Positions 27,581-36,484 of a stretch of DNA of 64,000 nt are shown here, piece after piece. How positions within the stretch are numbered: the stretch's first letter is position 1; every line of letters starts with the position of its first letter. The translations under genes and the position numbers were made by a program. Source of the DNA: Microbacterium fluvii (lineage in GTDB: Bacteria > Actinomycetota > Actinomycetes > Actinomycetales > Microbacteriaceae); the NCBI RefSeq assembly GCF_025515205.1, contig NZ_JAOPFX010000002.1:186001-250000 (forward strand). Reading direction: 5' to 3'. The notes under the pieces were generated by a model, which was not told the DNA's origin, did not search any database, and saw nothing but the letters and a program-made list of their open reading frames with translations.

Positions 27581-28219
27581 ATGGCCGGACGCATCGTCAT
27601 CGACATCTTCACGACCCTCGACGGGGTTGCGCAGGCCCCAGGCGGCCCGGAGGAAGACCCGAGCGACGGGTTTCCGTTCGGCGGCTGGCAGGCGCCGTTC
27701 GCCGACCACTCCGGTGGCGAGCAGATCATCGCCGGCATCCAGGCGATGGACGCGCTGCTGCTGGGTCGGCGCACCTACGACATCTTCGCGGCGTACTGGC
27801 CGGGCCAGCTCGATCAGGAGCACGACAACGTCATCGCGGCGGTGTTCGACCGCATCCCCAAGTACGTCGCCTCGCGCGGCACACCGACCCTCGACTGGGT
27901 GGGGTCGACGCAGCTCGGCCCCGACCTCGAGACGGAGATCGGGATGCTGCGCGACCGGCACGAGAACGTGCACGTGATCGGCAGCATCGACTTCGCCCAT
28001 TCGCTGCTCGACGCGGGGCTGTTCGACGAGCTCAACCTGTGGGTGTACCCCGTGGTGCTGGGGCGGGGAAAGCGCGTGTTCCCCGAGGGCTCCGCGCCGC
28101 AGACACTGAGGCTCGTCGAGTCGGCGTTCACCTCGGAGACCGGGGCCGTGCGGCTGCGCTATGCGCCCGCGGGCCCCGTGCGCACGGGTGACATGGGCGC
28201 CGAGGACCGAGGGATGTAG
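27581..28219 (+). CDS. RibD C-terminal/dihydrofolate-reductase-like protein
   Basis: The protein has 212 residues. The start RIVIDIFTTLDGVAQAPGGP, the central LLLGRRTYDIFAAYWPG and the late LNLWVYPVVLGRGKRVFPEG are the typical landmarks of the RibD_C/YyaP-YwjB family. Members share the DHFR fold and likely bind NADPH, but the substrate of most is unknown. ATG 27581 has GGGAGGAG 6 nt upstream; an earlier in-frame start at 27551 lacks a site. It ends 2 nt before the convergent xthA stop. Confidence 0.85.
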   Translation: MAGRIVIDIFTTLDGVAQAPGGPEEDPSDGFPFGGWQAPFADHSGGEQIIAGIQAMDALLLGRRTYDIFAAYWPGQLDQEHDNVIAAVFDRIPKYVASRGTPTLDWVGSTQLGPDLETEIGMLRDRHENVHVIGSIDFAHSLLDAGLFDELNLWVYPVVLGRGKRVFPEGSAPQTLRLVESAFTSETGAVRLRYAPAGPVRTGDMGAEDRGM

Positions 28220-28221
28220 CC

Positions 28222-29064
28222 TCAGCCGAATATCATCGGGACGTCGTCGTCATCGGACCCGGCCAGGTCGAGGTCGACGACGACGGGAACGTGGTCGCTC
28301 GGGATCTCGCCCTTGCGCTCGTCGCGGTGGATCGCCGCACCCGTGACGGCATCGGCGAGGGCGTGCGAGCCGAGCACGAAGTCGATGCGCATGCCCTCGT
28401 TGCGGGGGAAGCGCAGCTGCTTGTAGTCCCAATAGGTGAAGCCCGTCGGCACGAGGGGGCGGACCACGTCCGCGAGACCCGCCGCCTCGAGGTCGGCGAA
28501 GGCCGCGCGTTCGGGCGCCGACACGTGGGTCGACGCGCCCTCGATCACGGTGGGGTCGCCGTTGTCTGCGTCGGTCGGGGCGATGTTGAAGTCGCCGACG
28601 AGCGCGAGGGCCAGGTCGGGGTTCGCCGCCAGCTCGCTGCGGGTGTGCTCGGCGAGGGCCGACAGCCAGTCGAGCTTGTAGACGTAGTGCGGGTCGTCGA
28701 GCGAGCGGCCGTTGGGCACATAGAGGCTCCACACCCGCACGCCGCCGATGGTCGCGCCGATCGCGCGGGCCTCGAGCGGCGCATCAGGGCCCTCGTGGCC
28801 CTTCGCGAAGCCCGGCATGCCGGGGAACGACAGCTCCACGTCGTCGATCGGCTCGCGGCTGGCGATCGCGACGCCGTTCCACTGGCTGAGGCCGTGCGCG
28901 ACGACGTGGTACCCGGCGTCTTCGAACGGTCCGTAGGGGAACTGCTCGGGCTTGCACTTGATCTCCTGCATCGCCAGCACGTCGATGTGCTCGCGCACCG
29001 CGAACTCGACGGTGCGCGCGACGCGCGCGCGGATGGAGTTGACGTTCCAGGTGGCCAAGCGCAT
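28222..29064 (-). CDS. xthA: Exonuclease III family DNA repair enzyme
   Basis: The protein has 280 residues, the usual length. Active-site blocks of the EEP family are all present: ATWNVNSIRAR, LAMQEIKCK (metal-binding Glu), SLYVPNGRSLDD (catalytic Tyr region), ALVGDFNIAPTDAD, GFTYWDYK, MRIDFVLGS and the final PSDHVPVVVDL (catalytic Asp-His). It cuts at abasic sites and degrades DNA 3' ends in base-excision repair. TAGGCT (29071-29076 on this strand) ends 6 nt before ATG 29064, so the mRNA is probably leaderless. The C-terminal DDDDVPMIFG tail is acidic. Confidence 0.93.
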   Translation of the reverse strand: MRLATWNVNSIRARVARTVEFAVREHIDVLAMQEIKCKPEQFPYGPFEDAGYHVVAHGLSQWNGVAIASREPIDDVELSFPGMPGFAKGHEGPDAPLEARAIGATIGGVRVWSLYVPNGRSLDDPHYVYKLDWLSALAEHTRSELAANPDLALALVGDFNIAPTDADNGDPTVIEGASTHVSAPERAAFADLEAAGLADVVRPLVPTGFTYWDYKQLRFPRNEGMRIDFVLGSHALADAVTGAAIHRDERKGEIPSDHVPVVVDLDLAGSDDDDVPMIFG

Positions 29065-29113
29065 GAACCCAGCCTACGGGCGGGTGCCGACAGCATCCGC
29101 CCGCCTGCGGGGG

Positions 29114-30529
29114 CTACAGGGCCCGCAGGATGTCCTCCACCCGCTCCTTGGCGTCGCCGAAGAGCATCTGCGCGTTGTCGCGGAAGAACAGCGGGTTCTG
29201 CACGCCCGCATACCCGGAGGCCATCGATCGCTTGAAGACGATGACGTTCTCGGCTTCCCACACCCGCAGCACCGGCATGCCGGCGATCGGCGACGAGGGG
29301 TCTTCGGCGGCAGCGGGGTTGACGGTGTCGTTGGCGCCGATCACGAGCACGACGTCGGTGCCGGCGAAGTCGTCGTTGATCTCGTCCATCTCGAGCACGA
29401 TGTCGTAGGGCACCTTGGCCTCGGCCAGCAGCACGTTCATGTGACCGGGGAGGCGGCCTGCGACGGGATGGATGCCGAACCGCACCTCGACGCCGCGCTC
29501 GCGGAGCTTGTGCACGAGGTCGGCGACGCCGTGCTGGGCCTGGGCGACCGCCATGCCGTAGCCCGGCGTGATGATAACCGACGACGCTCCCGCGAGCATC
29601 TCGGCGACGGTCGCGGCGTCGACCTCGCGGTGCTCGCCGAGGTCTTCCTCGCCGTCTTTGCGCGGCGCCTCGATGCCGAAGCCGCCGGCGATCACCGAGA
29701 GGAACGACCGGTTCATCGCCTTGCACATGATGTACGACAGGTACGCACCGGAGGAGCCCACGAGCGCGCCCGTGACGATCAGCAGGTCGTTGTTGAGGAG
29801 GAAGCCGGCCGCCGCGGCCGCCCAGCCCGAGTAGCTGTTGAGCATCGAGACGACCACGGGCATGTCGCCGCCGCCGATCGAGGCGACCAGGTGCCAGCCG
29901 AGGGCGAGGGCGAGCACCGTGACGACCACGAGCAGCCAGATCGACGGCGTGATGACGTACCAGACCGTCAGCACGAGGAACGCGACGAGGGCCCCGACGT
30001 TGAGCACGTTCTTCCCGGGCAGCACGAGGGGCTTCGACGACATGCGCGCCGAGAGCTTGAGGAACGCCACGATCGAGCCCGTGAAGGTCACGCCGCCGAT
30101 GAAGACGCCGATGAACACCTCGGCGTGGTGGATGTCGTTCAGCGAGCCGGTCAGCCCCGTGTCGTAGAGGGCGCCGTTCCAGCCGACGAGCACGGCGGCG
30201 AGGCCCACGAACGAGTGCAGCACCGCGATGAGCTCGGGCATGCCGGTCATCTCGACCACGCGCGCCCGCCACAGCCCGATCGCGCCGCCGACGAGCACGG
30301 CGACCACGAGCAGCGTGAGCCCCAGGGCGGCCTGCGGCTCGCCCCACGCGCTCGCCGCGGTGAGCCACACGGTCGCGACGAGGGCGATCGCCATGCCGAG
30401 GATGCCGTAGAGCACGCCGCGGCGGCTCGTCTCGTGCTTCGAGAGGCCCGCGAGCGACAGGATGAACAGCAGGGCCGCGACGACGTAGGCGGCGGCGGCG
30501 ACAGAGGTCGCCAGGGCGAGGGAGGTCAC
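29114..30529 (-). CDS. pntB: NAD(P) transhydrogenase beta subunit
   Basis: The protein has 471 residues. About nine N-terminal helices (to about residue 265) form the proton channel, with [12 protein letters not shown] and [16 protein letters not shown] among the conserved parts. The soluble NADP-binding domain III follows, with [33 protein letters not shown] and [12 protein letters not shown]. It couples hydride transfer from NADH to NADP+ to proton inflow at the membrane. The GTG at 30529 overlaps the pntA stop by 4 nt, so both subunits are made together. Confidence 0.93.
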   Translation of the reverse strand: MTSLALATSVAAAAYVVAALLFILSLAGLSKHETSRRGVLYGILGMAIALVATVWLTAASAWGEPQAALGLTLLVVAVLVGGAIGLWRARVVEMTGMPELIAVLHSFVGLAAVLVGWNGALYDTGLTGSLNDIHHAEVFIGVFIGGVTFTGSIVAFLKLSARMSSKPLVLPGKNVLNVGALVAFLVLTVWYVITPSIWLLVVVTVLALALGWHLVASIGGGDMPVVVSMLNSYSGWAAAAAGFLLNNDLLIVTGALVGSSGAYLSYIMCKAMNRSFLSVIAGGFGIEAPRKDGEEDLGEHREVDAATVAEMLAGASSVIITPGYGMAVAQAQHGVADLVHKLRERGVEVRFGIHPVAGRLPGHMNVLLAEAKVPYDIVLEMDEINDDFAGTDVVLVIGANDTVNPAAAEDPSSPIAGMPVLRVWEAENVIVFKRSMASGYAGVQNPLFFRDNAQMLFGDAKERVEDILRAL

Positions 30530-32067
30530 TGGCGGTCGCCCTTCTGGAACATGGCGAGCATGCGCCTGGTCACGGCGAACCCGCCGAAGATGTTGATGGA
30601 TGCCAGCAGCACCGCGATCGCGGCGAGGATCTGCACGGCGAGGTCGGGCGTCGTGATCTGCACCATCGCGCCGACCACGATGATGCCGCTGATCGCGTTG
30701 GTGACGCTCATGAGCGGCGTGTGCAGCGCGTGCGCCACATGCCCGATGACGTAGAAGCCGACGACGATCGACAGGGTCAGCACGAGGAAGTGCTGGGGGA
30801 GCGGCGCGGGCGCGAACGCGCACACGAGGAACAGCGCGACGATGCCGGCGAGGATCAGCCCGCCGCTGCGGATCGGCGAGGGCTTCGGGATCGGCTTCGC
30901 GGCGACGGATGCGGTGGCCGCCGGCTTCGCGGCGGGTGCCGCCGACACCTGCACCGGCGGCGGCGGCCACGTGACGGCGCCGTCGCGCACGACGGTCGCC
31001 GAGCGCTGCACGACGTCGTCGAAGTCGAGCACGAGCTCACCGTCCTTGCCGGGGGTGAGCAGCTTCATCAGGTTGAGCACGTTCGTGCCGTAGAGCTGCG
31101 ACGCCTGGGCGGGCAGGCGCCCCGCGAGGTCGGTGTAGCCGAGGATCACGACGCCGTTGGCGGTCACGGTGCGCTGCCCCGCGACGGTGCCCGCGACGTT
31201 GCCGCCTTGAGCTGCGGCCATGTCGACGATCACCGAGCCGGGCTTCATGTTCGCGACGTCGGCCGCCGTGATGAGCTTCGGCGCGGGGCGCCCTGGAATG
31301 AGGGCCGTCGTGATGATGATGTCGACGTCGGCGGCCTGCTCGGAGTAGATCTCGGCGGCGCGCTGGTCGTAGGCGGCGCTCGTGGCCTTGGCGTAGCCGT
31401 CGGTGGAGGCCGCGACCTCGACGTCGACCGGCAGGTACTCGCCGCCGATCGAGGCGACCTGGTCGGCGACCTCGGGCCGCGGATCGGTGGCGCGCACGAC
31501 GGCGCCGAGGCTCGATGCCGCGCCGATGGCGGCGAGCCCCGCCACACCGGCCCCCGCGACGAGCACCTTGGCCGGCGGCACCTTGCCCGCCGCCGTCACC
31601 TGGCCGGTGAAGAAGCGGCCGAACTCGTTCGCGGCCTCGACGACCGCGCGGTAGCCCGAGATGTTGGCCATGGAGCTCAGCACATCCATCGACTGGGCGC
31701 GCGAGATCCGCGGCACGGCGTCCATCGACAGCGCGGTGATGCCGCGGGTGGCCAGCGACGCCGTGAGCTCGGGCTTGAGGGCGGGGCTCAGCATCCCGAC
31801 GAGCGTCGCGCCGTCGCGCAGGAGTGCGATCTCGGCGGCGGTCGGCGGCGTGATCGTGAAGACGATGTCGGCGCCCCACGCCTGATCGCGCGCCCCGAGC
31901 ATCGCTCCGGCGGTCTCGTACGCCGCGTCGGGAAACGCCGACTCCGCGCCCGCACCGTGCTCGACGACGACGTCGTAGCCGAGCGCGATCAGCTTGGCGA
32001 CGGTGTCGGGGGTGCCGGCGACGCGGGTCTCGCCGTCGGGTTCGGCGACGATGCCGATGAGGCTCAT
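30526..32067 (-). CDS. pntA: NAD(P) transhydrogenase alpha subunit (fused form)
   Basis: The protein has 513 residues, close to the 510 of E. coli PntA. Domain I (about 1-380) binds NAD and shows [20 protein letters not shown] and [15 protein letters not shown] Pro/Ala linker leads to four C-terminal helices (about 415-505). Many bacteria, including several actinobacteria, split this subunit in two; here it is one gene. AGGAGC precedes ATG 32067 by 6 nt. It is divergent from pyrE and the first gene of the pntAB operon, which supplies NADPH. Confidence 0.93.
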   Translation of the reverse strand: MSLIGIVAEPDGETRVAGTPDTVAKLIALGYDVVVEHGAGAESAFPDAAYETAGAMLGARDQAWGADIVFTITPPTAAEIALLRDGATLVGMLSPALKPELTASLATRGITALSMDAVPRISRAQSMDVLSSMANISGYRAVVEAANEFGRFFTGQVTAAGKVPPAKVLVAGAGVAGLAAIGAASSLGAVVRATDPRPEVADQVASIGGEYLPVDVEVAASTDGYAKATSAAYDQRAAEIYSEQAADVDIIITTALIPGRPAPKLITAADVANMKPGSVIVDMAAAQGGNVAGTVAGQRTVTANGVVILGYTDLAGRLPAQASQLYGTNVLNLMKLLTPGKDGELVLDFDDVVQRSATVVRDGAVTWPPPPVQVSAAPAAKPAATASVAAKPIPKPSPIRSGGLILAGIVALFLVCAFAPAPLPQHFLVLTLSIVVGFYVIGHVAHALHTPLMSVTNAISGIIVVGAMVQITTPDLAVQILAAIAVLLASINIFGGFAVTRRMLAMFQKGDRQ

Positions 32068-32231
32068 GGGTGCTCCTGTCGTCGTGGCGACGGCGCCCGC
32101 ATCGGGGTCGCCATCGGTGGTCATTCTGTCGGAAGAGTGCACGCCCGCCCCTTTCTTTACGCGGCGGGTGGTCGAAAGAACACCCCTTCTTGCGTCAGAG
32201 ATGATCAGGCGCCGTCCGTAGACTCGAACCC

Positions 32232-32810
32232 ATGACCGCCGCCTCCACGCCCGAACTCGAAGCCGACCGCCAGGGGCTCATCGCCCTGATCAAGGCCGAG
32301 GCCGTCTTCCACGGCGACTTCACGCTGTCCAGCGGGAAGAAGGCGTCGTACTACGTCGACATGCGCAAGCTCACCCTCGACCACCGCGCGGCGCCGGCGA
32401 TCGGTCGCATCATGCTCGACCTCGTGCGCGGGATCGACGGCATCGTCGCCGTCGGCGGGCTCACTCTCGGTGCCGACCCCATCGCCAACGCCGTCATGCA
32501 CGAGTCGGCCCGCACCGACGCGCCCCTCGACGCGTTCGTCGTGCGCAAGGAGCCCAAGGACCACGGCCGCGGCCGCCAGGTCGAGGGTGCCGATGTCGTC
32601 GGCAAGCGCGTCGTCGTGGTCGAAGACACCTCGACCACCGGCCAGTCGGCGCTCAAGGCCGTCGAGGCGCTGCGCCGCGAGGGCGCGGAGCCGGTCGCCG
32701 TCGCCGTCATCGTCGACCGCAAGACCGGCGCGCAGGCCGCCGTCGAGGCCGAGGGCCTGCAGTGGCTCGCCGCGATCGACCTCGACGACCTGGGGCTCGC
32801 GCCGCAGTAG
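32232..32810 (+). CDS. pyrE: Orotate phosphoribosyltransferase
   Basis: The protein has 192 residues. The PRPP loop VVVVEDTSTTGQSALKAVEA, the start DFTLSSGKKASYYVDMRKLT and the FVVRKEPKDHGRGRQVEG loop are diagnostic. It joins orotate to PRPP to make orotidine monophosphate in cytoplasmic pyrimidine synthesis. TAGACT (32219-32224) ends 7 nt before ATG 32232, so the mRNA is predicted to be leaderless. The gene stands apart from other pyr genes and ends near a hairpin region. Confidence 0.94.
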   Translation: MTAASTPELEADRQGLIALIKAEAVFHGDFTLSSGKKASYYVDMRKLTLDHRAAPAIGRIMLDLVRGIDGIVAVGGLTLGADPIANAVMHESARTDAPLDAFVVRKEPKDHGRGRQVEGADVVGKRVVVVEDTSTTGQSALKAVEALRREGAEPVAVAVIVDRKTGAQAAVEAEGLQWLAAIDLDDLGLAPQ

Positions 32811-32910
32811 GCGGCAGCATCCGCCCCACGTCGTCCGCCCTCGCGTGAGGCGAGGAGATCGCGCCAGGCGAGGAGGTTTCTGCCGGATCCGGCCCTCGCT
32901 ACGCGAGAAG

Positions 32911-32929
32911 TCCTCGCTTCGGGCGAGGA
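32911..32929. terminator. TTCGG-capped hairpin between convergent genes
   Basis: TCCTCGC (32911-32917), a TTCGG loop and GCGAGGA (32923-32929) form a stable hairpin abutting the stop of the leftward gene. The stretch before it (32840-32880) carries more GGCGAGGA words that could pair with the same TCCTCGC arm. It is probably a bidirectional terminator for pyrE and the small membrane gene. Confidence 0.6.
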
Positions 32930-33112
32930 TCAGCCGCGGAATGCGGGAAGCTGCGAGGCGAGCCCGAGGGCCAGCCCGAGCAGCGTGAGCACCACGATGG
33001 CGCGGCGGTTGGTGGTGGCGCCGTGCTCCGAAGCGGTTTTCGAGGTGCGCACGAACATCACGAGGGCCACCAGCAGCAGAGCCAGGCCCGTCAGGGCGAG
33101 CACGATCGACAC
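32930..33112 (-). CDS. Two-helix small membrane protein
   Basis: The protein has 60 residues from a GTG at 33112. Two hydrophobic helices (about 3-22 and 38-55) flank a polar loop (RTSKTASEHGATTNRR). An AAAGGA site lies about 11 nt upstream. The family is unknown and the length is too short for motif evidence, but the helix-loop-helix pattern and the tight fit between genes support a real gene. It may be co-transcribed with the HAD gene and its small partner upstream. Confidence 0.55.
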   Translation of the reverse strand: MSIVLALTGLALLLVALVMFVRTSKTASEHGATTNRRAIVVLTLLGLALGLASQLPAFRG

Positions 33113-33148
33113 GTCAGTACGTCCTTTCGGGGCGGATGCGGCATCCGC

Positions 33149-33298
33149 TCACTCGTCGCGATTGCGGCCGTAGCGCTTCACGTACTGCACGATCGTGAGC
33201 ACGAGGGCGGTCGCGGTCATCAGCAGCACCGCGACCAGCAGCAGGGTCTGTGGTTCCTGAGTAGCGATGCCCTGCATCGCGTATCGAAGGGCGTTCAC
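33149..33298 (-). CDS. Single-pass small membrane protein coupled to the HAD gene
   Basis: The protein has 49 residues from a GTG at 33298 that overlaps the HAD stop by 4 nt (GTGA). A single helix ([20 protein letters not shown]) ends in a basic tail ([12 protein letters not shown]). The overlap is the main evidence that it is translated. I do not recognise a family. It could be a membrane anchor or regulator for the upstream HAD enzyme; nothing in the sequence proves this. Confidence 0.55.
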   Translation of the reverse strand: MNALRYAMQGIATQEPQTLLLVAVLLMTATALVLTIVQYVKRYGRNRDE

Positions 33299-34107
33299 TC
33301 CAGCCCCTCGGGCAGCTCGGACTCGACCGGCTCGGGCGAGACGAGATCGGCCACGGAGTCGAGGATCTCGTCGGGGCGGAACGGGTAGCGCTCGATCTCG
33401 GCGCGGTCGCTGATGCCGGTGAGCACGAGCACCGTGTGCAGGCCCGCCTCGATGCCGGCGACGACATCGGTGTCCATGCGGTCGCCGATCATGCCGGTGT
33501 TCTCGGAGTGGGCGCCGATGCGGTTGAGGGCCGAGCGGAACATCATCGGGTTCGGCTTGCCGACGACATACGGCGTCTTGCCGGTCGCGTGCGTGATGAG
33601 GGCGGCGAACGATCCGGTCGCCGGCACGACGCCGCTCGGGGTCGGGCCGGTGGCGTCGGGGTTGGTGATGATGAAGCGGGCGCCGGCGTTGATGAAGCGG
33701 ATCGCCTTGGTGATCGCCTCGAAGGAGTACTGCCGGGTCTCGCCGACCACGACGTAGTCGGGCTGCGTCTCGGTCATGACGTAGCCGGCCTCGTAGAGCG
33801 CCGTCGTCAGCCCCGCCTCGCCGATGACGAACGCCGTGCCCCCAGGATGCTGCGACTTCAAGAACTCGGCTGTGGCCAGCGCCGACGTCCAGATGCGCTC
33901 CTCCGGCACATCCAGCCCGGAGCGGGCGAGGCGTGCGCTCAGATCGCGGGGCGTGAAGATCGGGTTGTTGGTGAGCACGAGGAACGGGGTTCCCGTGTCG
34001 CGCCACTGCGCGAGCAGCTCCGCGGCCCCCGGGATCGGCCGGTTCTCGTGCACGAGCACGCCGTCCATGTCGGTGAGCCAGCATTCGATGTCGGCTGAGG
34101 TCCGCAT
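33295..34107 (-). CDS. HAD-IIA family phosphatase (NagD-like)
   Basis: The protein has 270 residues. The nucleophile motif is [10 protein letters not shown] (residues 10-19), motif II lies in [15 protein letters not shown], and the late [17 protein letters not shown] is motif IV with its acidic pair. The large C2-type cap between them marks the NagD/PGP group, which removes phosphate from nucleotides or sugar phosphates. TACGCT (34114-34119 on this strand) ends 6 nt before ATG 34107, predicting leaderless expression. The SDR gene is divergent from it. Confidence 0.87.
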   Translation of the reverse strand: MRTSADIECWLTDMDGVLVHENRPIPGAAELLAQWRDTGTPFLVLTNNPIFTPRDLSARLARSGLDVPEERIWTSALATAEFLKSQHPGGTAFVIGEAGLTTALYEAGYVMTETQPDYVVVGETRQYSFEAITKAIRFINAGARFIITNPDATGPTPSGVVPATGSFAALITHATGKTPYVVGKPNPMMFRSALNRIGAHSENTGMIGDRMDTDVVAGIEAGLHTVLVLTGISDRAEIERYPFRPDEILDSVADLVSPEPVESELPEGLE

Positions 34108-34113
34108 GTGGTC

Positions 34114-34142
34114 AGCGTATCCGCTGGGCGGGGTTCTAGGCT
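34114..34142. promoter_or_regulatory. Face-to-face leaderless promoters of the HAD and SDR genes
   Basis: Minus-strand TACGCT (34114-34119) and plus-strand TAGGCT (34137-34142) each end 6 nt before the start codon of their gene. Only 41 nt separate the two start codons, so each -10 lies where the other promoter's -35 would be. Confidence 0.6.
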
Positions 34143-34148
34143 CGGTGC

Positions 34149-35129
34149 GTGCCCGCGTGGGATCCCGACCTGCTGCCCGACCTGAACGGGCGTACCTATG
34201 TCGTCACCGGTGCCAACGCCGGCCTCGGCTATTTCGCGAGCGAGCAGCTGGTGCGCGCCGGCGCCCACGTCGTGATGACGGGCCGCAACCCGCTGCGGGT
34301 GGCCGCCGCCCGCGCCGCCGTGCATCGCCGCGTGCCGGGCGCGGCCGACCGGGGCGCCGTCGACACGCTGCTGCTCGACACCAGCAACCTCGGCTCGGTG
34401 CGCGCGGCCGCCGCGACTCTGCGCGGTCGCAAGCGCCTCGACGGGCTGCTCCTGAACGCCGGGATCGTGCACCCTCCCGCGCACCGCCAGACGACCGCCG
34501 ACGGCAACGAGCTGGTCTACGCCACCAACGTGCTCGGCCACTTCGCCCTGGCCGGCGAGCTGCTGCTGCCGTTGGCGGCGGGCCTCGGGCGCATGGTGTG
34601 GCTGGGCAGCATGTCGACCTCGCTCACCCCGTACGATCCCGTCGACCCGCAGCTGGTCGACGGCTACACGCCCTGGCGCGCCTACGTGCAGTCGAAGGTC
34701 GCGACGACCGCCCTGGGGCTGGAGGCCGCGCGGCGCCTCGGCGCGGCCGGAGTGCCGGTGTCGAGCATCGTCGCCCACCCCGGCTTCTCGATCGGGGGAC
34801 GCACCGCCGGCGTCGCCGGTGTCAACGAGCCGACCTCGGCCAAGCGCTTCACCGACAGCCTGCTCACCCCCATCGCGCAGTCCAAGGCGCGCGGAGCGTG
34901 GGCGCCGGTGCGCGCGCTCACCGATCCGGCCGCGCGCGGCGGCGACGTCTACGGGCCGCGGTTCGTCGTCAAGGGCGAGCCGAAGCGCGTGCATCCCTCC
35001 CGCATCACGCGCGACCGCGACGTGGCGGAGCGACTCTGGCAGGACGCCGAGCAGACCACCCAGGTCAAGTGGCGCCTCGACAAGGCGGCGCGGCCGAGTC
35101 TGCGGCGCTGGTGGTTCAGCCGCCGATGA
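34149..35129 (+). CDS. Short-chain dehydrogenase/reductase
   Basis: The protein has 326 residues from GTG 34149, fixed by the TAGGCT hexamer 6 nt before it. The NAD(P)-binding [15 protein letters not shown] is near residue 20, NAG is in [10 protein letters not shown], and the catalytic [14 protein letters not shown] carries Tyr-x3-Lys. The early Arg in MTGRNP favours NADP. The C-terminal basic tail ([12 protein letters not shown]) is unusual for soluble SDRs and may contact a membrane or nucleic acid. The substrate is unknown. The stop overlaps the next gene by 4 nt. Confidence 0.87.
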   Translation: MPAWDPDLLPDLNGRTYVVTGANAGLGYFASEQLVRAGAHVVMTGRNPLRVAAARAAVHRRVPGAADRGAVDTLLLDTSNLGSVRAAAATLRGRKRLDGLLLNAGIVHPPAHRQTTADGNELVYATNVLGHFALAGELLLPLAAGLGRMVWLGSMSTSLTPYDPVDPQLVDGYTPWRAYVQSKVATTALGLEAARRLGAAGVPVSSIVAHPGFSIGGRTAGVAGVNEPTSAKRFTDSLLTPIAQSKARGAWAPVRALTDPAARGGDVYGPRFVVKGEPKRVHPSRITRDRDVAERLWQDAEQTTQVKWRLDKAARPSLRRWWFSRR

Positions 35130-35815
35130 GCGGCGAGGGTTCGCTGTGGCATCGCGCGGTGCGTCGCCTTCGCGAGACGTCGTGGGCGATCGACGCCAAC
35201 GACGGCATCATCGCGACCGCCGGTCTGCTGCAGGGCTTCGCGGGGGCCGGCGCGAGCGACCGGCTGCTGCTGTTCGCCGCCACCGCCGCGATGCTCGCCG
35301 GCGGGCTCAGCGCCGGCGGCGCGAAATGGGCCGAGACGGCCGCCGAGCGCGAGGGCCAGCTCGCGGTGGCCCGCCAGGAGGCCGCGGAGCTGGCCGCGGA
35401 CCCCGAGGGCGAGCTGGCCGAGCTCACCGCCTATTGGGCGGGTCGCGGCCTCTCGCCGTCGCTCGCGCGCGAGGTCGCCGCCGAGCTCACGGCACGCGAC
35501 GCCCTCGCCGCCCAACTCGACGCCGAGCACGGCCTGGAAGAGATCCTCGCCCCCAGCGCCCCGTGGTGGGCGGGTGTCGAGACGGCGCTCGCCTTCATGA
35601 TCGGCGCCGCAGTCCCCGTGCTCATCACCTACTTCGCGCCGGTCGCCATCGAGACCTGGGCGATCGTGGTCGCCGTCATCGTCTCGCTCTCGCTCACCTC
35701 GCTCGTCGCGGCCGGCGTCGGCAGGTTCTCGGCATTGCGGATGCTGCTGCGCAGCCTCGCGGTGGGCCTGGGCACGATGGGCGTGAGCTACCTCGCGGGC
35801 CTCGTGTTCTTCTGA
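35126..35815 (+). CDS. VIT1/CCC1-type metal transporter
   Basis: The protein has 229 residues. AIDANDGIIATAGLLQGFAGAG is the first-helix signature of the VIT1 family. A cytoplasmic acidic segment (about 70-145, rich in Glu and Asp, as in AAELAADPEGELAEL) sits between helices 2 and 3, and two to three helices follow. Eukaryotic VIT1 and CCC1 move iron or manganese; bacterial members likely export these metals. ATG 35126 overlaps the SDR stop. The MntR/MntH pair next door makes manganese a fitting substrate, though that link is only by position. Confidence 0.82.
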   Translation: MSGEGSLWHRAVRRLRETSWAIDANDGIIATAGLLQGFAGAGASDRLLLFAATAAMLAGGLSAGGAKWAETAAEREGQLAVARQEAAELAADPEGELAELTAYWAGRGLSPSLAREVAAELTARDALAAQLDAEHGLEEILAPSAPWWAGVETALAFMIGAAVPVLITYFAPVAIETWAIVVAVIVSLSLTSLVAAGVGRFSALRMLLRSLAVGLGTMGVSYLAGLVFF

Positions 35816-35836
35816 GCCGGCCTCACTGACAGGCGC

Positions 35837-36475
35837 TCAGGCGGTGAGCCACACGGCGTGGGCCGCCTCCGGAGGGAGGGCGACCTCGGACTCGCCGATG
35901 CGCAGGGTGGCGGCATCCGTCACGGTCACCGGCGCGCCGACGGCGACGCCGGCCGCCTCGACGGCGCGCAGCAGATCGGGGTCGCGGTCGCTCACCCGCA
36001 GCACGCGGCCGGTGTGCCCGGCGGGCGCCGCCGCGAGCAGCACGAAGTCCTCGCGGTGCACATGCCCACCTGCGTCGGGGATCGCGTCGCCGTGCGGATC
36101 GAACCGCGGATGCCCCAGCCGCTCGTCGATGCGCGCCAGCAGCCGGTCGCTGAGCGCGTGCTCGAGCACCTCGGCCTCGTCGTGCACTTCGTCCCACGCG
36201 TAGCCGAACTCGTGCACGAGCCACGTCTCGATGAGCCGGTGGCGGCGGATGATGGCCGCCGCGCGCTCCTCGCCGGCTTCGCTCAGGCGGATCGGCCCGT
36301 ACGGGCGGTGGGTCACCAGACCCTGCGCGGCGAGCTTCTGCACCATCTCGGTGACGCTCGAGGGAGCCAGCGAGAGCTCGGCGGCCAGCTGAGACGGCGT
36401 GATCGGCTGCGTCTGCCACTCGGTGTGGTGGTAGATCGTCTTGAGGTAGTCGTCGATCGCGACCGAGTGCGGCAT
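35837..36475 (-). CDS. mntR: DtxR-family manganese-responsive repressor (MntR-like)
   Basis: The protein has 212 residues. The N-terminal wHTH (about 5-70) starts AIDDYLKTIYHHTEWQTQPI and contains LAPSSVTEMVQKLAAQGLV. The metal-binding and dimerisation part follows, with RRHRLIETWLVHEFGYAW and EVHDEAEVLEHALSD. A C-terminal SH3-like domain (about 145-212) completes a three-domain DtxR layout. The gene lies 9 nt downstream of mntH in the same direction, so both are controlled by the two palindromes upstream of mntH. This fits metal-dependent feedback. Confidence 0.85.
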   Translation of the reverse strand: MPHSVAIDDYLKTIYHHTEWQTQPITPSQLAAELSLAPSSVTEMVQKLAAQGLVTHRPYGPIRLSEAGEERAAAIIRRHRLIETWLVHEFGYAWDEVHDEAEVLEHALSDRLLARIDERLGHPRFDPHGDAIPDAGGHVHREDFVLLAAAPAGHTGRVLRVSDRDPDLLRAVEAAGVAVGAPVTVTDAATLRIGESEVALPPEAAHAVWLTA

Positions 36476-36484
36476 CCGCCAAGG

